From Bosea sp. Tri-49 (GTDB taxonomy: Bacteria; Pseudomonadota; Alphaproteobacteria; Rhizobiales; Beijerinckiaceae), in the NCBI RefSeq assembly GCF_003952665.1, contig NZ_CP017946.1:1736001-1800000 (forward strand): a DNA stretch of 64,000 bases. The letters are read 5' to 3'. The notes under the pieces are model-generated. The model saw nothing but the letters and a program-made list of their open reading frames with translations, searched no databases and was not told the origin of the DNA. The translations under genes and the position numbers were made by a program. Of the stretch, positions 16,338-25,068 are shown in pieces. Positions within the stretch are counted from its first letter, which is position 1. The number at the start of each line of letters is the position of its first letter.

Positions 16338-17384
16338 TCAGCCGACCCGGCGCGGATCGGGCTTGCTGCGGTTGGCGCCCTGGCGCTCCAGCATCCAGCC
16401 CGGATACTCCTTCGGTAGGGCGCTGACCGCATTGAGCGCTGCCAATTCATCGGCAGTGAACGTGATCTCGCTGGCGGCGATGTTCTCGTTCAGTTGCTCG
16501 ATCCGCTTGGCACCGACGATCACGCTGGTCACTGCAGGCTGGTGCAGCAGCCAGGCGAGTGCCACCTGCGCAACGGACGCCTTGTGCGCCTGCGCGATCA
16601 GACGCATCGCGTCGATGACGTCATAGCCACGCTCGCGATCGACCGGCGGGAAGTCGAAACTGGCGCGCCGGCCCTCGCCGCCCTGCTCGTTGCGGCGGTC
16701 GTATTTGCCGGAAAGCAGGCCGCCGGCGAGCGGACTCCAGACCATCAGCCCGACCTTCTCGGAGAGCAGCATCGGCGCGATCTCGCGTTCGAGGTCGCGG
16801 CCGGCGATGGTATAATAGGCCTGCAGCGAAGCGATGCGGGCGAGATGCCGGCGTTCTGAGATGCCAAGGGCCTTGGCGACCTGCCAGGCCGCCCAGTTCG
16901 AGACGCCGACATAGCGGACCAGCCCCTGCCGGACGAGCGCATCGAGCGCATCGAGCGTCTCCTCCATCGGCGTGACGCTGTCGAAGGCATGGATCTGGTA
17001 GAGGTCGATATGGTCGAGCTGGAGCCGCTTCAGGCTGGCCTTGGCCTGTTCGAGGATGTGATAGCGGCTGGCGCCCGAGCCGTTCGGCCCCTGCCCCATC
17101 CGGCCGTAGACCTTGGTGGCGATCACGACCTCGTCGCGGGCGATGCCGAGATTGCGCAGGGCCTGGCCGGTGATCTGCTCGGAATTGCCCTCGGCGTAGA
17201 CATTGGCGGTGTCGATGAAGTTGATGCCGGCATCGAGCGCGGTCTTCACCAGCACATCGGACTCCTGCTGCTCTAGCCGGCCGATATTGCCCCAGATTCC
17301 GGTATCACCGCCCCCGAAGGTCATGGTGCCCAGGCACAATTCGGAGACGAGCAGGCCGGTCTGGCCAAGCGTTTGATAGCGCAT
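16338..17384 (-). CDS. Aldo/keto reductase
   Basis: A 348-residue NADPH-dependent aldo/keto reductase of the YghZ/YajO-like group. Visible are MRYQTLGQTGLLVSELCLGT, FIDTANVYAEGNSEQITGQA (catalytic Asp and Tyr), VVIATKVYGRMGQGPNG (catalytic Lys), and DLYQIHAFDSVTPMEETLDA (catalytic His). The NADP-binding end is TSVIVGAKRIEQLNENI. The ATG at 17384 begins the family N-terminus; the longer frame upstream to 17510 is not conserved in style. It reads away from the DeoR gene and may belong to the same sugar locus, but that is only neighbourhood. Confidence 0.92.
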   Translation of the reverse strand: MRYQTLGQTGLLVSELCLGTMTFGGGDTGIWGNIGRLEQQESDVLVKTALDAGINFIDTANVYAEGNSEQITGQALRNLGIARDEVVIATKVYGRMGQGPNGSGASRYHILEQAKASLKRLQLDHIDLYQIHAFDSVTPMEETLDALDALVRQGLVRYVGVSNWAAWQVAKALGISERRHLARIASLQAYYTIAGRDLEREIAPMLLSEKVGLMVWSPLAGGLLSGKYDRRNEQGGEGRRASFDFPPVDRERGYDVIDAMRLIAQAHKASVAQVALAWLLHQPAVTSVIVGAKRIEQLNENIAASEITFTADELAALNAVSALPKEYPGWMLERQGANRSKPDPRRVG

Positions 17385-17524
17385 GACGTGTCTCTTTCGA
17401 CGATTGGATTTTTTCGACTGACGAGGCCGCGGCGGGAAACGCCCGTATGGCGCGGGGCGGCCTGCACATAGGATAGGAGCCCACCCCGGCCGCGCGCAAC
17501 GCGGCTGCACTCACCGTTGCGTGA

Positions 17525-18295
17525 TCAGCCGGCTACAATCAGTTCGCAGCGGGCGTCACGGATCATCTGCGCGGTGGCGGAAGGCGGCTGCCTGTCCGTT
17601 ACCAGGGTCGAGATCTCGCTGAGATGCGCCAGGCGCGACATGGCTGCGCGGCTGAATTTGGTATGGTCTGCGAGGAGCACCGACCGCCGCGCATTGCGCA
17701 GCATGGTGCGCCCGACCACGGCCTCGTCGTCGCGGTATTCGAGCAGGTTCCCCGCCGTGTCGATGCCGCCGATGCTGGTCATGTGCAGGTCGCAGCGATA
17801 GTTCTCGATGAAGGCGGCGGCGTGCATGCCGCCGCAGGCCCGGTTCGGTCCGAGCCAATAGCCGCCGGTGATCAGGATCGAGATCTCCGGGCACTTGTCG
17901 AGGATCGCCGCTGCCGCCGTGCTGTTGGTGACGACACGCAGGCCGCGCGGGCGACGCTCGGCGATCGCCTTGGCGAGCGCGTCCATGGTCGTTCCAGGCG
18001 TGATGAACAGCGACGTCCCCGGCGTGACGAGTTCGGCAGCGGCCTGTGCCATCGCGGCTTTCTCGGCGGCCGTTTCGACAACCCGCAAGCCGTAATCGGT
18101 ATTTACGGTCGAGAGGTTGGCGCTGGCGCCGCCATGATGGCGGCGCAGCAGGCCGCGGTCGGCGAGGTCCTGCAGATCACGTCGCACGGTCTGCGGCGTG
18201 ACGTTGAAGGCCGAGACGATCTCCTCGATTGCGACATAGCCGCGCTTGCCGAGGATTTCGAGGATGTCGGCGTGACGTTTGCTCAGCGGTTCCAT
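17525..18295 (-). CDS. DeoR/GlpR family sugar regulator
   Basis: A 256-residue DeoR-type repressor. The helix-turn-helix covers about residues 6-57 (LSKRHADILEILGKRGYVAI and VTPQTVRRDLQDLADRGLLR, then RHHGGA). The C-terminal DeoR effector domain has TSLFITPGTTMDALAKAI, LRVVTNSTAAAAIL and ISILITGGYW, which bind sugar phosphates in the family. It is divergent from the PfkB kinase gene (18582), and similar short repeats occur in its upstream gap and before the aldolase, so it likely controls the kinase-aldolase-ABC transporter genes. Confidence 0.93.
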   Translation of the reverse strand: MEPLSKRHADILEILGKRGYVAIEEIVSAFNVTPQTVRRDLQDLADRGLLRRHHGGASANLSTVNTDYGLRVVETAAEKAAMAQAAAELVTPGTSLFITPGTTMDALAKAIAERRPRGLRVVTNSTAAAAILDKCPEISILITGGYWLGPNRACGGMHAAAFIENYRCDLHMTSIGGIDTAGNLLEYRDDEAVVGRTMLRNARRSVLLADHTKFSRAAMSRLAHLSEISTLVTDRQPPSATAQMIRDARCELIVAG

Positions 18296-18379
18296 TGCAG
18301 GCCTGCCTCAGAGCCGAACCCGGATGGGTTGTATCAACCTATCGATGAAACCGTCTCTACGATCACTTGTGCCTAACGC

Positions 18380-18413
18380 GCAATGCGCGTTTGCGAAAAT
18401 GGTGTTGCGAAAG
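18380..18413. promoter_or_regulatory. Candidate DeoR operator (direct repeats)
   Basis: In the divergent gap before the PfkB gene, GCAATGCGCG is followed by TTTGCGAAAAT and then by TTGCGAAAG, giving two copies of TTGCGAAA 14 bases apart. GCAATGCGCG and the GCGAAAA/GCGATAACGAAA type of element recur at 19535-19576 before the aldolase gene. GlpR-type DeoR proteins bind similar sequences in enterics (TTCGATAACGAA). Assignment is by resemblance only. Confidence 0.45.
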
Positions 18414-18581
18414 TGAAAGCGTCGGGCATCATCCGCTTCGCCGCGCAACCGGATCCTGCCGGCGATACCGACAACGAGATCCGGCGGGACGAAACATGCT
18501 CACGATGCGGCCAGGGAGTCGGCGGATGCCCCGCCATGCGCGCCTACCCCAACCCACCCATCCGCGCATGGAGCGCGGGCT

Positions 18582-19496
18582 GTGAGCGGCCGCCAGATCG
18601 TCTGTGTCGGCAATCTCGTCCAGGACGAGGTCTTCGAGGTCGAGGCCCTGCCCTCGGCCGGCATCAAGACCGGCGTGCTTGCTTATGCCGAGCGCTTCGG
18701 CGGGCCTGCCGCGACGGCTGCGGTGGCGATCTGCCATCTCGGCGGCCGAGCGGCCTATTGGGGCCGCGTCGGCGCCGATGCTGCCGGCGAGACCGGGTTG
18801 CGGCTCTTGCGCGGACACGGTGTCGACTGCGACGGTGTCGCCATCCTGCCCGAAGGACGCACGCTCAGGGCGATCGTCCTGGTCGACCGGCGCGGCGAAC
18901 GCAGCATCGTCTCGAACCGACGTAGCCTGTCGCAGGATGCGAGCGTGCTGCCGCAAGGTGGGCTAACGGAAGCCGGCGCCGTATTGGCCGATACGCGTTG
19001 GCCAGGCGCCGCGGCGGTCGTGCTCGACCGCGCCCATGACGCCGGTATTCCGAGCGTCCTCGACGTCGATGGCGGCACGCCGGAGGATAATCGGCGATTG
19101 ATCGCCAAGGCCGACCATATTGTGTTCTCGGCCGAAGGCCTGCGCGATTTCGCTGGCGACGGCCCAGCCGAAGAGCTGCTGCGGCGCTGCGCCAACGGCT
19201 CCGACAAGGTCTTCGCCGTGACGCGCGGCACGGCCGGCAGCCTCTGGCTGATCGCCGGCGAACTCGTCAGCGTCCCCGCCTTCAAGGTCGCGGCGAAGGA
19301 CACCACCGGCTGCGGCGACGTCTTCCATGGCGCCTATGCCCTCGGGCTCTGCGAGGGACGGAGCCCTGTCGACGCCGCGCGCTTCGCCGCAGCGGTTGCA
19401 GCGCTCAAGGCCGAGCGCGGCAATGGCTGGGACGGCATGCCTGATCGCGCCGCCGTCGAGGCCGTGCTGGCGAACGGCGAGACACACCCGCACTGA
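18582..19496 (+). CDS. PfkB family carbohydrate kinase
   Basis: A 304-residue ribokinase-fold sugar kinase. It begins QIVCVGNLVQDEVFEVEALP, has the substrate-side glycine motif FGGPAATAAVAICHLGGRAA, and ends with the ATP/anion-hole motif KDTTGCGDVFHGAYALGLCE (the family's DTxGAGD with Cys in place of Ala). The start is a GTG at 18582. It would phosphorylate a sugar or sugar acid taken up by the ABC transporter downstream, giving the substrate of the aldolase at 19676. The sugar is unknown. Confidence 0.9.
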   Translation: MSGRQIVCVGNLVQDEVFEVEALPSAGIKTGVLAYAERFGGPAATAAVAICHLGGRAAYWGRVGADAAGETGLRLLRGHGVDCDGVAILPEGRTLRAIVLVDRRGERSIVSNRRSLSQDASVLPQGGLTEAGAVLADTRWPGAAAVVLDRAHDAGIPSVLDVDGGTPEDNRRLIAKADHIVFSAEGLRDFAGDGPAEELLRRCANGSDKVFAVTRGTAGSLWLIAGELVSVPAFKVAAKDTTGCGDVFHGAYALGLCEGRSPVDAARFAAAVAALKAERGNGWDGMPDRAAVEAVLANGETHPH

Positions 19497-19510
19497 GCCT
19501 GCGTTAGATT

Positions 19511-19543
19511 GCGCATTGCAACATGATTTATGCTGCAATGCGC
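19511..19543. repeat. Ten-base inverted repeat after the PfkB kinase
   Basis: GCGCATTGCA and TGCAATGCGC are perfect inverted copies separated by 13 bases. The hairpin would lie 14 bases after the kinase stop. It lacks a following T-run, so it may be a regulatory palindrome or a weak terminator rather than a strong intrinsic terminator. Confidence 0.6.
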
Positions 19544-19576
19544 GAAAACGATAATATGACTTGCGATAACGAAAAC
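19535..19576. promoter_or_regulatory. Candidate DeoR operator before the aldolase gene
   Basis: GCAATGCGCGAAAACGATAA is followed after a short gap by TTGCGATAACGAAAAC. The second element resembles the enteric GlpR core TTCGATAACGAA, and the first repeats GCAATGCGCG from 18380-18389. Two such clusters upstream of two transcription units near one DeoR gene support a shared operator. Confidence 0.45.
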
Positions 19577-19675
19577 AGCATGCATTGATTGCGAACGTGA
19601 CGCGACGGGCCCCGGCCCGCCCCGCCGGAAGCCCCGGCGCTCTCCGTTTCGAAGCCGTTTTCGAAGGTATGACCC

Positions 19676-21082
19676 ATGGCATGCGCCTCGCTCGCTGAGC
19701 TGACCGACGACCTCAAGGCGATCGGTGTCGATCTCGCCGGCTCCTCGCCCGACTTCAGCAAAAGCAAGCGTCCGCCGGATGCGATGATCGACCGATGGGC
19801 CGAAACGGCGGCGCTGGCCGAGCCGGAGACGCGCGCGGTGGCGATCTGGGCGATCCGCGAGGCCGCCCATGCCGCCGGCATCGTGCCGGCCTCGATCCAG
19901 GAGCTTTATCTCGCCTGCGCCGCCGGCAAATGGTCGGGCAAGACCGTGCCGGCGATGAACCTGCGCGGCTGGAGCTATCACACCTGCCGCTCGGTCTTCC
20001 GCGCCGGCAAGGAGCTCGATTCCAAGCTGTTCATCTTCGAGCAGGCGGTGGGCGAAGCGCTCTACGCCCAGCAGCCGCCGCTGGAATACGCCGCAGCAGT
20101 GCTCGCCGCGGCGCTGCGCGAAGGCCATGTCGGCCCGGTCTTCCTGCAGGCCGATCACGACCAGATCAACGCCAAGGCCTATCTCGCCGACCCGAAGGCG
20201 GAAGTTCGCAAGCTCGAGGGCATCATGCGCGAGCAGGTCGCGGCCGGCATGTACAGCATCGACATCGACGCCTCGACGGTGGTCGACCTGTCGCTGGCGA
20301 CGGTCGAGGACCAGCAGCGCGTCAACGCCGAACTCACTGCGCATTTCACCGAGTTCGTCCGCGGCATCGAGCCCAAGGGCATCTCGATCTCGCTCGGCGC
20401 CGAGATCGGCGAGGTCGGCCACGAGAACACCACGCCGGAAGAGCTGCGCGCCTTCATGAAGGTCTATCTGGCGGAGATGGGAAAGCGCAGCGCCAAGCTG
20501 CCGATCGTCAGCAAGATCTCGATCAACTCCGGCACCTATCATGGCGGCAAGGTGCTGCCGGACGGCACGCTCGCGCAGGTCAATGTCGACTACGAGCTCC
20601 TGAAGACGATCTCGACCATCTGCCGCAAGGACTACAACATGGCGGGCGCGGTCCAGCACGGCGCCTCGACCTTGCCCGGCACGCAACTCGCCAAGCTCCC
20701 GGTGGCGGAAGCGGTCGAGGTCCATCTCGCGCTCGGATTCAACAACCTGATCTTCGACCACCCTGCCCTGCCGCAGGCACTGAGGGACCAGATCCGCGAG
20801 TACACCTTCGCCAATCACCTCTCCGAGAAGGGGGCGGGCGAGACCGATGCGCAGTTCTTCTACAATACCCGCAAAAAATCCTGGAAGGTGATGAAGAAGC
20901 CATTCTGGGAGATGCCGAAGGAGGCAGAGACCGCGATCATGGCCTCACTGCAGGAGATGTTCCGCAACATGTTCACCTGGATGAATGTCGGCGGGACGAG
21001 CAGACTGGTCGACGAGAACACCACGCTGGTCCAGGTCGCACCACCGGTGCCGGAGGCCCTGCGAAAAGCCCGCGCCGCCTAA
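19676..21082 (+). CDS. Class II sugar-phosphate aldolase (FbaA/GatZ-like fold)
   Basis: A 468-residue protein that reads as a class II aldolase barrel. It has a metal-type segment VFLQADHDQINAKAY, the strand MYSIDIDASTVVDLS, and ISLGAEIGEVGHENTTPEEL, an arrangement like GatZ/KbaZ and class II fructose-bisphosphate aldolases. It is longer than FbaA (about 345 residues) with an extra N-terminal helical region. It probably cleaves the phosphorylated product of the PfkB kinase into triose units. The stereochemistry and true substrate are not readable. The operon continues with the ABC transporter after 83 bases. Confidence 0.75.
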   Translation: MACASLAELTDDLKAIGVDLAGSSPDFSKSKRPPDAMIDRWAETAALAEPETRAVAIWAIREAAHAAGIVPASIQELYLACAAGKWSGKTVPAMNLRGWSYHTCRSVFRAGKELDSKLFIFEQAVGEALYAQQPPLEYAAAVLAAALREGHVGPVFLQADHDQINAKAYLADPKAEVRKLEGIMREQVAAGMYSIDIDASTVVDLSLATVEDQQRVNAELTAHFTEFVRGIEPKGISISLGAEIGEVGHENTTPEELRAFMKVYLAEMGKRSAKLPIVSKISINSGTYHGGKVLPDGTLAQVNVDYELLKTISTICRKDYNMAGAVQHGASTLPGTQLAKLPVAEAVEVHLALGFNNLIFDHPALPQALRDQIREYTFANHLSEKGAGETDAQFFYNTRKKSWKVMKKPFWEMPKEAETAIMASLQEMFRNMFTWMNVGGTSRLVDENTTLVQVAPPVPEALRKARAA

Positions 21083-21165
21083 ACACCTGTTCCGGCGCCC
21101 GCAACGACGGATGCGCCGCTGACCAAGAAGACTGCCAAAGGGACAACCAACGGGAGGAAACGCAT

Positions 21166-22446
21166 ATGGATCAGCATCGCAGGTCTTCCTTGCTGAAACT
21201 CGCCGCGATGACGCTCGCCGCGATGACCAGCCTGCCGACGCTCGCACTAGCCCAGCAGAAAGAAGTTCGCTGGGGCCAGTGGAAAGGTACCGAGGTCGGC
21301 GAGAAGTTCATGGGCGAGCTCAAGGCCGCCTTCGAGAAGGACCATCCCGACATCAAGCTGACGCCGGTCGACTCGCCGTTCACCGGCTTCCACGACCGCG
21401 CCATCGTGCTGCACCAGGCCAAGAAGCTGCCGGACGTGCTGCTGGTCCAGGTCGACTGGGTGGCCGAGTTCGCCGATCTCGGCATGATCGAGCCGCTCGA
21501 CACCCGTATCGCCAAGGAGCCGAAGGAGTTCTTCGAGAACATCCCGGTGACCTTCCACGCGAAGTGGAAGGGCAAGCAGTACTACCTGCCGATCGAGAGC
21601 GGCGCGGTGGCGCTGTTCTGGAACACCGACCTGTTCAAGGCCGCCGGCCTCTCCGGCCCGCCCAAGACCTGGGACGAGTTCGCCGAGTATTCGCGCAAGC
21701 TGACCAATCCCGACAAGCGCCAGTTCGCGGTCACCGGCACGCTCCAGGCCGAGCCGCCGACCAACATGACCTATGACATCTACCCGCTGCTGCTGCAGGG
21801 CGGTGCGACGATCATGGACCCGGCGACAAGCAAGGCCGTGTTCAACAGCTCCGAGGGCGTCGCCGCGATCGAGTGGTACATCGAGCGGATGAACAAGGAC
21901 AAAGTCTCGGTGCCGGGCGTGCTGAGCAATGGCGAGAAGGAGAAGCGCGCCAACTTCGCCACGGGCAATGTCGCGATGATGTTCGAGGGGCCGTGGGGCG
22001 TCGCCATCCAGAAGCAGCTCAACCCGAACCTCAACTACGACATCGCGCCGCTGCCGAAGGGCAAGAGCACCGGCACCATGGTGCGCGGCTCGCTCAACAC
22101 GATCAGCAGCCAGGCGCAGGACAAGGACGCTGCCTGGACCTTCATGCGCTGGCTCTCGGGGCCGAAGGGCATCGAGATGTGGGCGAAGGGCACCGGCGGC
22201 TTCCCGGCGCGCATCGACGTCTCGAACCAGGACTGGTTCAAGGAGCGCAAGCTCTTCCAGGCCTTCGTGACGCAGATGGCGCAGCCGAATGCGCAGTCTC
22301 CATTCCTGTCGATGCCCAACGCCGTGCAGATGAACAAGGTGATGAGCACCGAGATCCAGAACGCAGTGCAAGGCAAGAAGACCGCCAAGCAGGCGCTGGA
22401 TGACGCCGCGGCCGAATGGAACAAGGTCCTCGCCGCCGCGAAATGA
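21166..22446 (+). CDS. Sugar ABC transporter substrate-binding protein
   Basis: A 426-residue extracellular solute-binding family 1 protein with an N-terminal signal peptide (SLLKLAAMTLAAMTSLPTLA, cleavage near LALAQQ). The mature start KEVRWGQWKGTEVGEKFMGE, the hinge region AKKLPDVLLVQVDWVAEFAD, LPIESGAVALFWNTDLFKAA and NVAMMFEGPWGV are typical of the UgpB/MalE-like group. It binds a sugar or polyol and docks on the two permeases downstream. GGGAGGAA precedes the ATG at 21166. The ligand is probably the compound phosphorylated by the PfkB kinase. Confidence 0.93.
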   Translation: MDQHRRSSLLKLAAMTLAAMTSLPTLALAQQKEVRWGQWKGTEVGEKFMGELKAAFEKDHPDIKLTPVDSPFTGFHDRAIVLHQAKKLPDVLLVQVDWVAEFADLGMIEPLDTRIAKEPKEFFENIPVTFHAKWKGKQYYLPIESGAVALFWNTDLFKAAGLSGPPKTWDEFAEYSRKLTNPDKRQFAVTGTLQAEPPTNMTYDIYPLLLQGGATIMDPATSKAVFNSSEGVAAIEWYIERMNKDKVSVPGVLSNGEKEKRANFATGNVAMMFEGPWGVAIQKQLNPNLNYDIAPLPKGKSTGTMVRGSLNTISSQAQDKDAAWTFMRWLSGPKGIEMWAKGTGGFPARIDVSNQDWFKERKLFQAFVTQMAQPNAQSPFLSMPNAVQMNKVMSTEIQNAVQGKKTAKQALDDAAAEWNKVLAAAK

Positions 22447-22570
22447 CTGGCGGGCGTGATCGCCTGACATGACCGTTCCCGGCCGGATTTTGATCCGGCC
22501 GGCTCCTCCCCCTCGCGCAGGACCGGCCACCCGCAAGACGGCGCGGCCGGTTCGCAACGATCGGCGAGAC

Positions 22571-23464
22571 ATGCTGCTTACGCTCAAACGCAAATACCGC
22601 GAGGAACTGCTGGCCGCGTCCTTCCTGTGGCCGTCACTGCTGATCCTCGTCGCGCTGCTGATCTATCCGCTGATCGACGTGGTCCGCCTGAGCTTCCACG
22701 ACAGCAACCTCCAGCGCGAGGTCTGGGTCGGCTTCGGCAACTACATCGCGCTTGCCAACGATCCGCTGTTCTGGCGCGCCTTCTGGCAGACCGTCGTCTT
22801 CACCTTCTTCAGTGTCCTGCTGCACCTGGCGATCGGGCTCGGCCTCGCGCTTTTGCTCAACATGAATCTCGACCCGGCCTTTCGCACCGTCGCGCGCGGC
22901 CTCCTGATCGTGCCCTGGCTGCTGGCGCCGACCGTCGCCGGCATGATCTGGGTGCTGATGCTGCAGCCTTTCGGCGTGCTCAACGGCCTGCTGGCCTCGC
23001 TCGGGATCATCGACACCAACTTCACCATCTCCTGGCTCGGCGATCCTTCGACGGCGCTCGGCTCGGTGACGGCGATGAACGTCTGGCGTGCCTTTCCCTT
23101 CTTCATGGTGATGCTGCTCGCCGGCCTGCAGGCGATCCCGAAGCAACTCTATGAGGCTGCCGAGATCGACGGCGCCTCGCTGTTCCGGCAGTTCTGGCAC
23201 ATCACCCTGCCGCAGCTGCGCAGCGTCATCACCACGATCGTGCTGCTCGACTCGATCTGGACCTTCCGTGCCTTCGACCCGGTCTATGTGATGACCGGCG
23301 GCGGGCCGGCGCATGGCTCGGAAGTCTTGGCGACGGCGATCTATTTCGACGGCTTCCAGAAGCTGAAATTCGGCTACGCCTCGGCCGAGGCCGTGGTCAT
23401 GTTCATCGTGCTCTTCATCGTGAGCGCCATCTATGTCCGCCGAACCATGAGCAATCAGCAATGA
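22571..23464 (+). CDS. Sugar ABC transporter permease (MalF/UgpA-like)
   Basis: A 297-residue inner-membrane permease with six predicted helices; the first is ASFLWPSLLILVALLIYPLI. The EAA loop is LYEAAEIDGASLFRQFWHIT, followed by LPQLRSVITTIVLLD. ATG 22571 was chosen because the upstream frame (from 22469) is arginine- and proline-rich and unlike the family. It overlaps the next permease by four bases. A 124-base gap to the binding-protein gene shows no feature. Confidence 0.93.
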   Translation: MLLTLKRKYREELLAASFLWPSLLILVALLIYPLIDVVRLSFHDSNLQREVWVGFGNYIALANDPLFWRAFWQTVVFTFFSVLLHLAIGLGLALLLNMNLDPAFRTVARGLLIVPWLLAPTVAGMIWVLMLQPFGVLNGLLASLGIIDTNFTISWLGDPSTALGSVTAMNVWRAFPFFMVMLLAGLQAIPKQLYEAAEIDGASLFRQFWHITLPQLRSVITTIVLLDSIWTFRAFDPVYVMTGGGPAHGSEVLATAIYFDGFQKLKFGYASAEAVVMFIVLFIVSAIYVRRTMSNQQ

Positions 23465-24354
23465 CTGTCGCCCTGCCCAGCGCCGCAGCGCATCCACGCC
23501 CCTATCTCGGCCGGATCGGCACGCGCGGCCGCGAGCGTTTGATCAACCTTGCCGCCTACCTCATGCTGCTGGTCGCGATCGCGATCGTCTTCTTTCCGCT
23601 CGCCTGGATGCTGACTGTCTCGGTGCGTCCGAATATCGAGGTGATGCGGATGCCGCCGGAATGGCTGCCGCAGGTGTTCACCCTGGAAGGCTATCGCAAG
23701 ATCTTCGCGAGCCCGCGCTATCTCGTCGTCTTCGCCAACACGATGGTGGTCTCGCTGGTGGTGACCGCGCTCTCGCTGATCCTCGGGGCGATGGCGGCCT
23801 ATGCATTGGCGCGCTTCAAGTTCGCCGGTCAGCGGGCGGTGCTGATGTTCCTGATCACCACGCAGATGTTCCCGCTGGTGCTGCTCTGCATCCCCTATTT
23901 CCGGATCTTCATCACGCTCGGGCTCTACGATACCCGGACCTCGCTGATCGTGGTCTACCTGACCTTCACCTTGCCCTTCTGCATCCTGATGCTGCGCAGC
24001 TACTTCATCAACATTCCCCGCGACATCGAGGAGGCAGCGATGGTCGATGGCTGCTCGCGGCTGGGCGCGATCTTCAGGACGCTGGTGCCGATGTCCTACC
24101 CCGCCTTCATCGGGGCCGGGCTCTACACCTTCCTGCTCGCCTGGAACGAGTTCCTGTTCGCGGTAGTGCTGATCGAATCCTGGGAGAACCGGGTGCTGAC
24201 CATGGCGGTCTACAGCCTGATGGCCGAGTTCGTCACCGACTGGAACACCATGATGGCCTTCTCGGTGCTGGCGAGCCTGCCTCTGGTGATGGCCTTCATC
24301 TTCCTGCAGAAGTTCATGGTCCAGGGCATGACGGCGGGCGCGCTGACGTCGTAG
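23461..24354 (+). CDS. Sugar ABC transporter permease (MalG/UgpE-like)
   Basis: A 297-residue permease with six predicted helices. It has the long first periplasmic region RPNIEVMRMPPEWLPQVFTL and the EAA loop IPRDIEEAAMVDGCSRLGAI. The final helices contain FLLAWNEFLFAVVLIESW. It pairs with the preceding permease to form the channel. No gene for an ATP-binding subunit (UgpC/MsmK type) follows or lies elsewhere in this sugar locus, so a shared ATPase encoded elsewhere must energise the transporter. Confidence 0.94.
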   Translation: MTVALPSAAAHPRPYLGRIGTRGRERLINLAAYLMLLVAIAIVFFPLAWMLTVSVRPNIEVMRMPPEWLPQVFTLEGYRKIFASPRYLVVFANTMVVSLVVTALSLILGAMAAYALARFKFAGQRAVLMFLITTQMFPLVLLCIPYFRIFITLGLYDTRTSLIVVYLTFTLPFCILMLRSYFINIPRDIEEAAMVDGCSRLGAIFRTLVPMSYPAFIGAGLYTFLLAWNEFLFAVVLIESWENRVLTMAVYSLMAEFVTDWNTMMAFSVLASLPLVMAFIFLQKFMVQGMTAGALTS

Positions 24355-24378
24355 AAGCAGCTCGCCAGCCATTCCAAC

Positions 24379-24473
24379 CCGTCATGCTCGCCCTTGTGGC
24401 GAGCATCCACGTCTTGAACACCACACTGTCCGAAGAAGGACGTGGATGGTCGGGACAAGCCCGACCATGACGA
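24379..24473. repeat. REP-like palindrome, family A, copy 2
   Basis: A 95-base element nearly identical to the one at 13876-13971: it begins CCGTCATGCTCGCCCTTGTG, has CATCCACGTC and GACGTGGATGG as inner arms, and ends GCCCGACCATGACG. Two copies 10.5 kb apart in gaps downstream of operons show a dispersed intergenic family. It is between the convergent permease and Lrp genes. Confidence 0.85.
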
Positions 24474-24499
24474 GAAGGTTGCGGCTCTGAATTGGCAAA

Positions 24500-24988
24500 T
24501 CAGACCGGCACGCCGAGCCCCGCCTTGACCCGATCCATCGCGACGAAGGTGCGGAACTTGCGGATATTGGCGTCGGCGAAGAAGAGCCGGCGGGTCAGCG
24601 CCTCATAGGCCGCCATGCTCGGCACCAGCACCACCAGCATGAAATCGACCTCGCCGGTAACGTAATAGCACTGCTGTACCTCGGGCGCGGCGAGGAAGGC
24701 GCGCTTGGCGGCGTCGATGTCCTTCGCGGTTTCGCTGACCAGCTCGATCTCGACGAAGATGGTGATCGGGTGGCCGAGCGCCGCCGGCTCGACGACCGCG
24801 ACATTGGCCCGGATGACGCCGTCCTTCTCCATCCGGCGGATGCGGCGCTGCACGGCGGGGGCCGACAGGTTGACCTTTTCGCCGATCACCCGCTGCGGCG
24901 TGGTGTTGTCCTGCTGCAGGATGGCAAGGATCGCCCGGTCGAACGCGTCGAGGGCGGCAGCGGTCGGTTCGCTCAAGCGCAGCTCCAT
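24500..24988 (-). CDS. Lrp/AsnC family regulator
   Basis: A 162-residue protein with the AsnC helix-turn-helix (DAFDRAILAILQQDNTTPQR and VNLSAPAVQRRIRRMEKDGV) and the C-terminal RAM ligand-binding domain (ITIFVEIELVSETAKDIDAA, CYYVTGEVDFMLVVLV). ATG 24988 was chosen from the family N-terminus; the longer frame to 25069 has an unlikely arginine- and cysteine-rich extension. It is divergent from the diaminopropionate ammonia-lyase gene, an arrangement typical of a local amino-acid-responsive regulator. Confidence 0.93.
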   Translation of the reverse strand: MELRLSEPTAAALDAFDRAILAILQQDNTTPQRVIGEKVNLSAPAVQRRIRRMEKDGVIRANVAVVEPAALGHPITIFVEIELVSETAKDIDAAKRAFLAAPEVQQCYYVTGEVDFMLVVLVPSMAAYEALTRRLFFADANIRKFRTFVAMDRVKAGLGVPV

Positions 24989-25068
24989 GAAACAAACTTG
25001 CAAGGCTGGCAGGGGATTGCAGCGCCTTTTTCGCGATGCTTGCAATATCTCTTCACCTGGACATTCCA

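Noticed and set aside
19511..19543. Intrinsic terminator of the PfkB kinase gene
   Set aside because: The ten-base stem is not followed by a T-run and it overlaps operator-like repeats, so a regulatory role is at least as likely.
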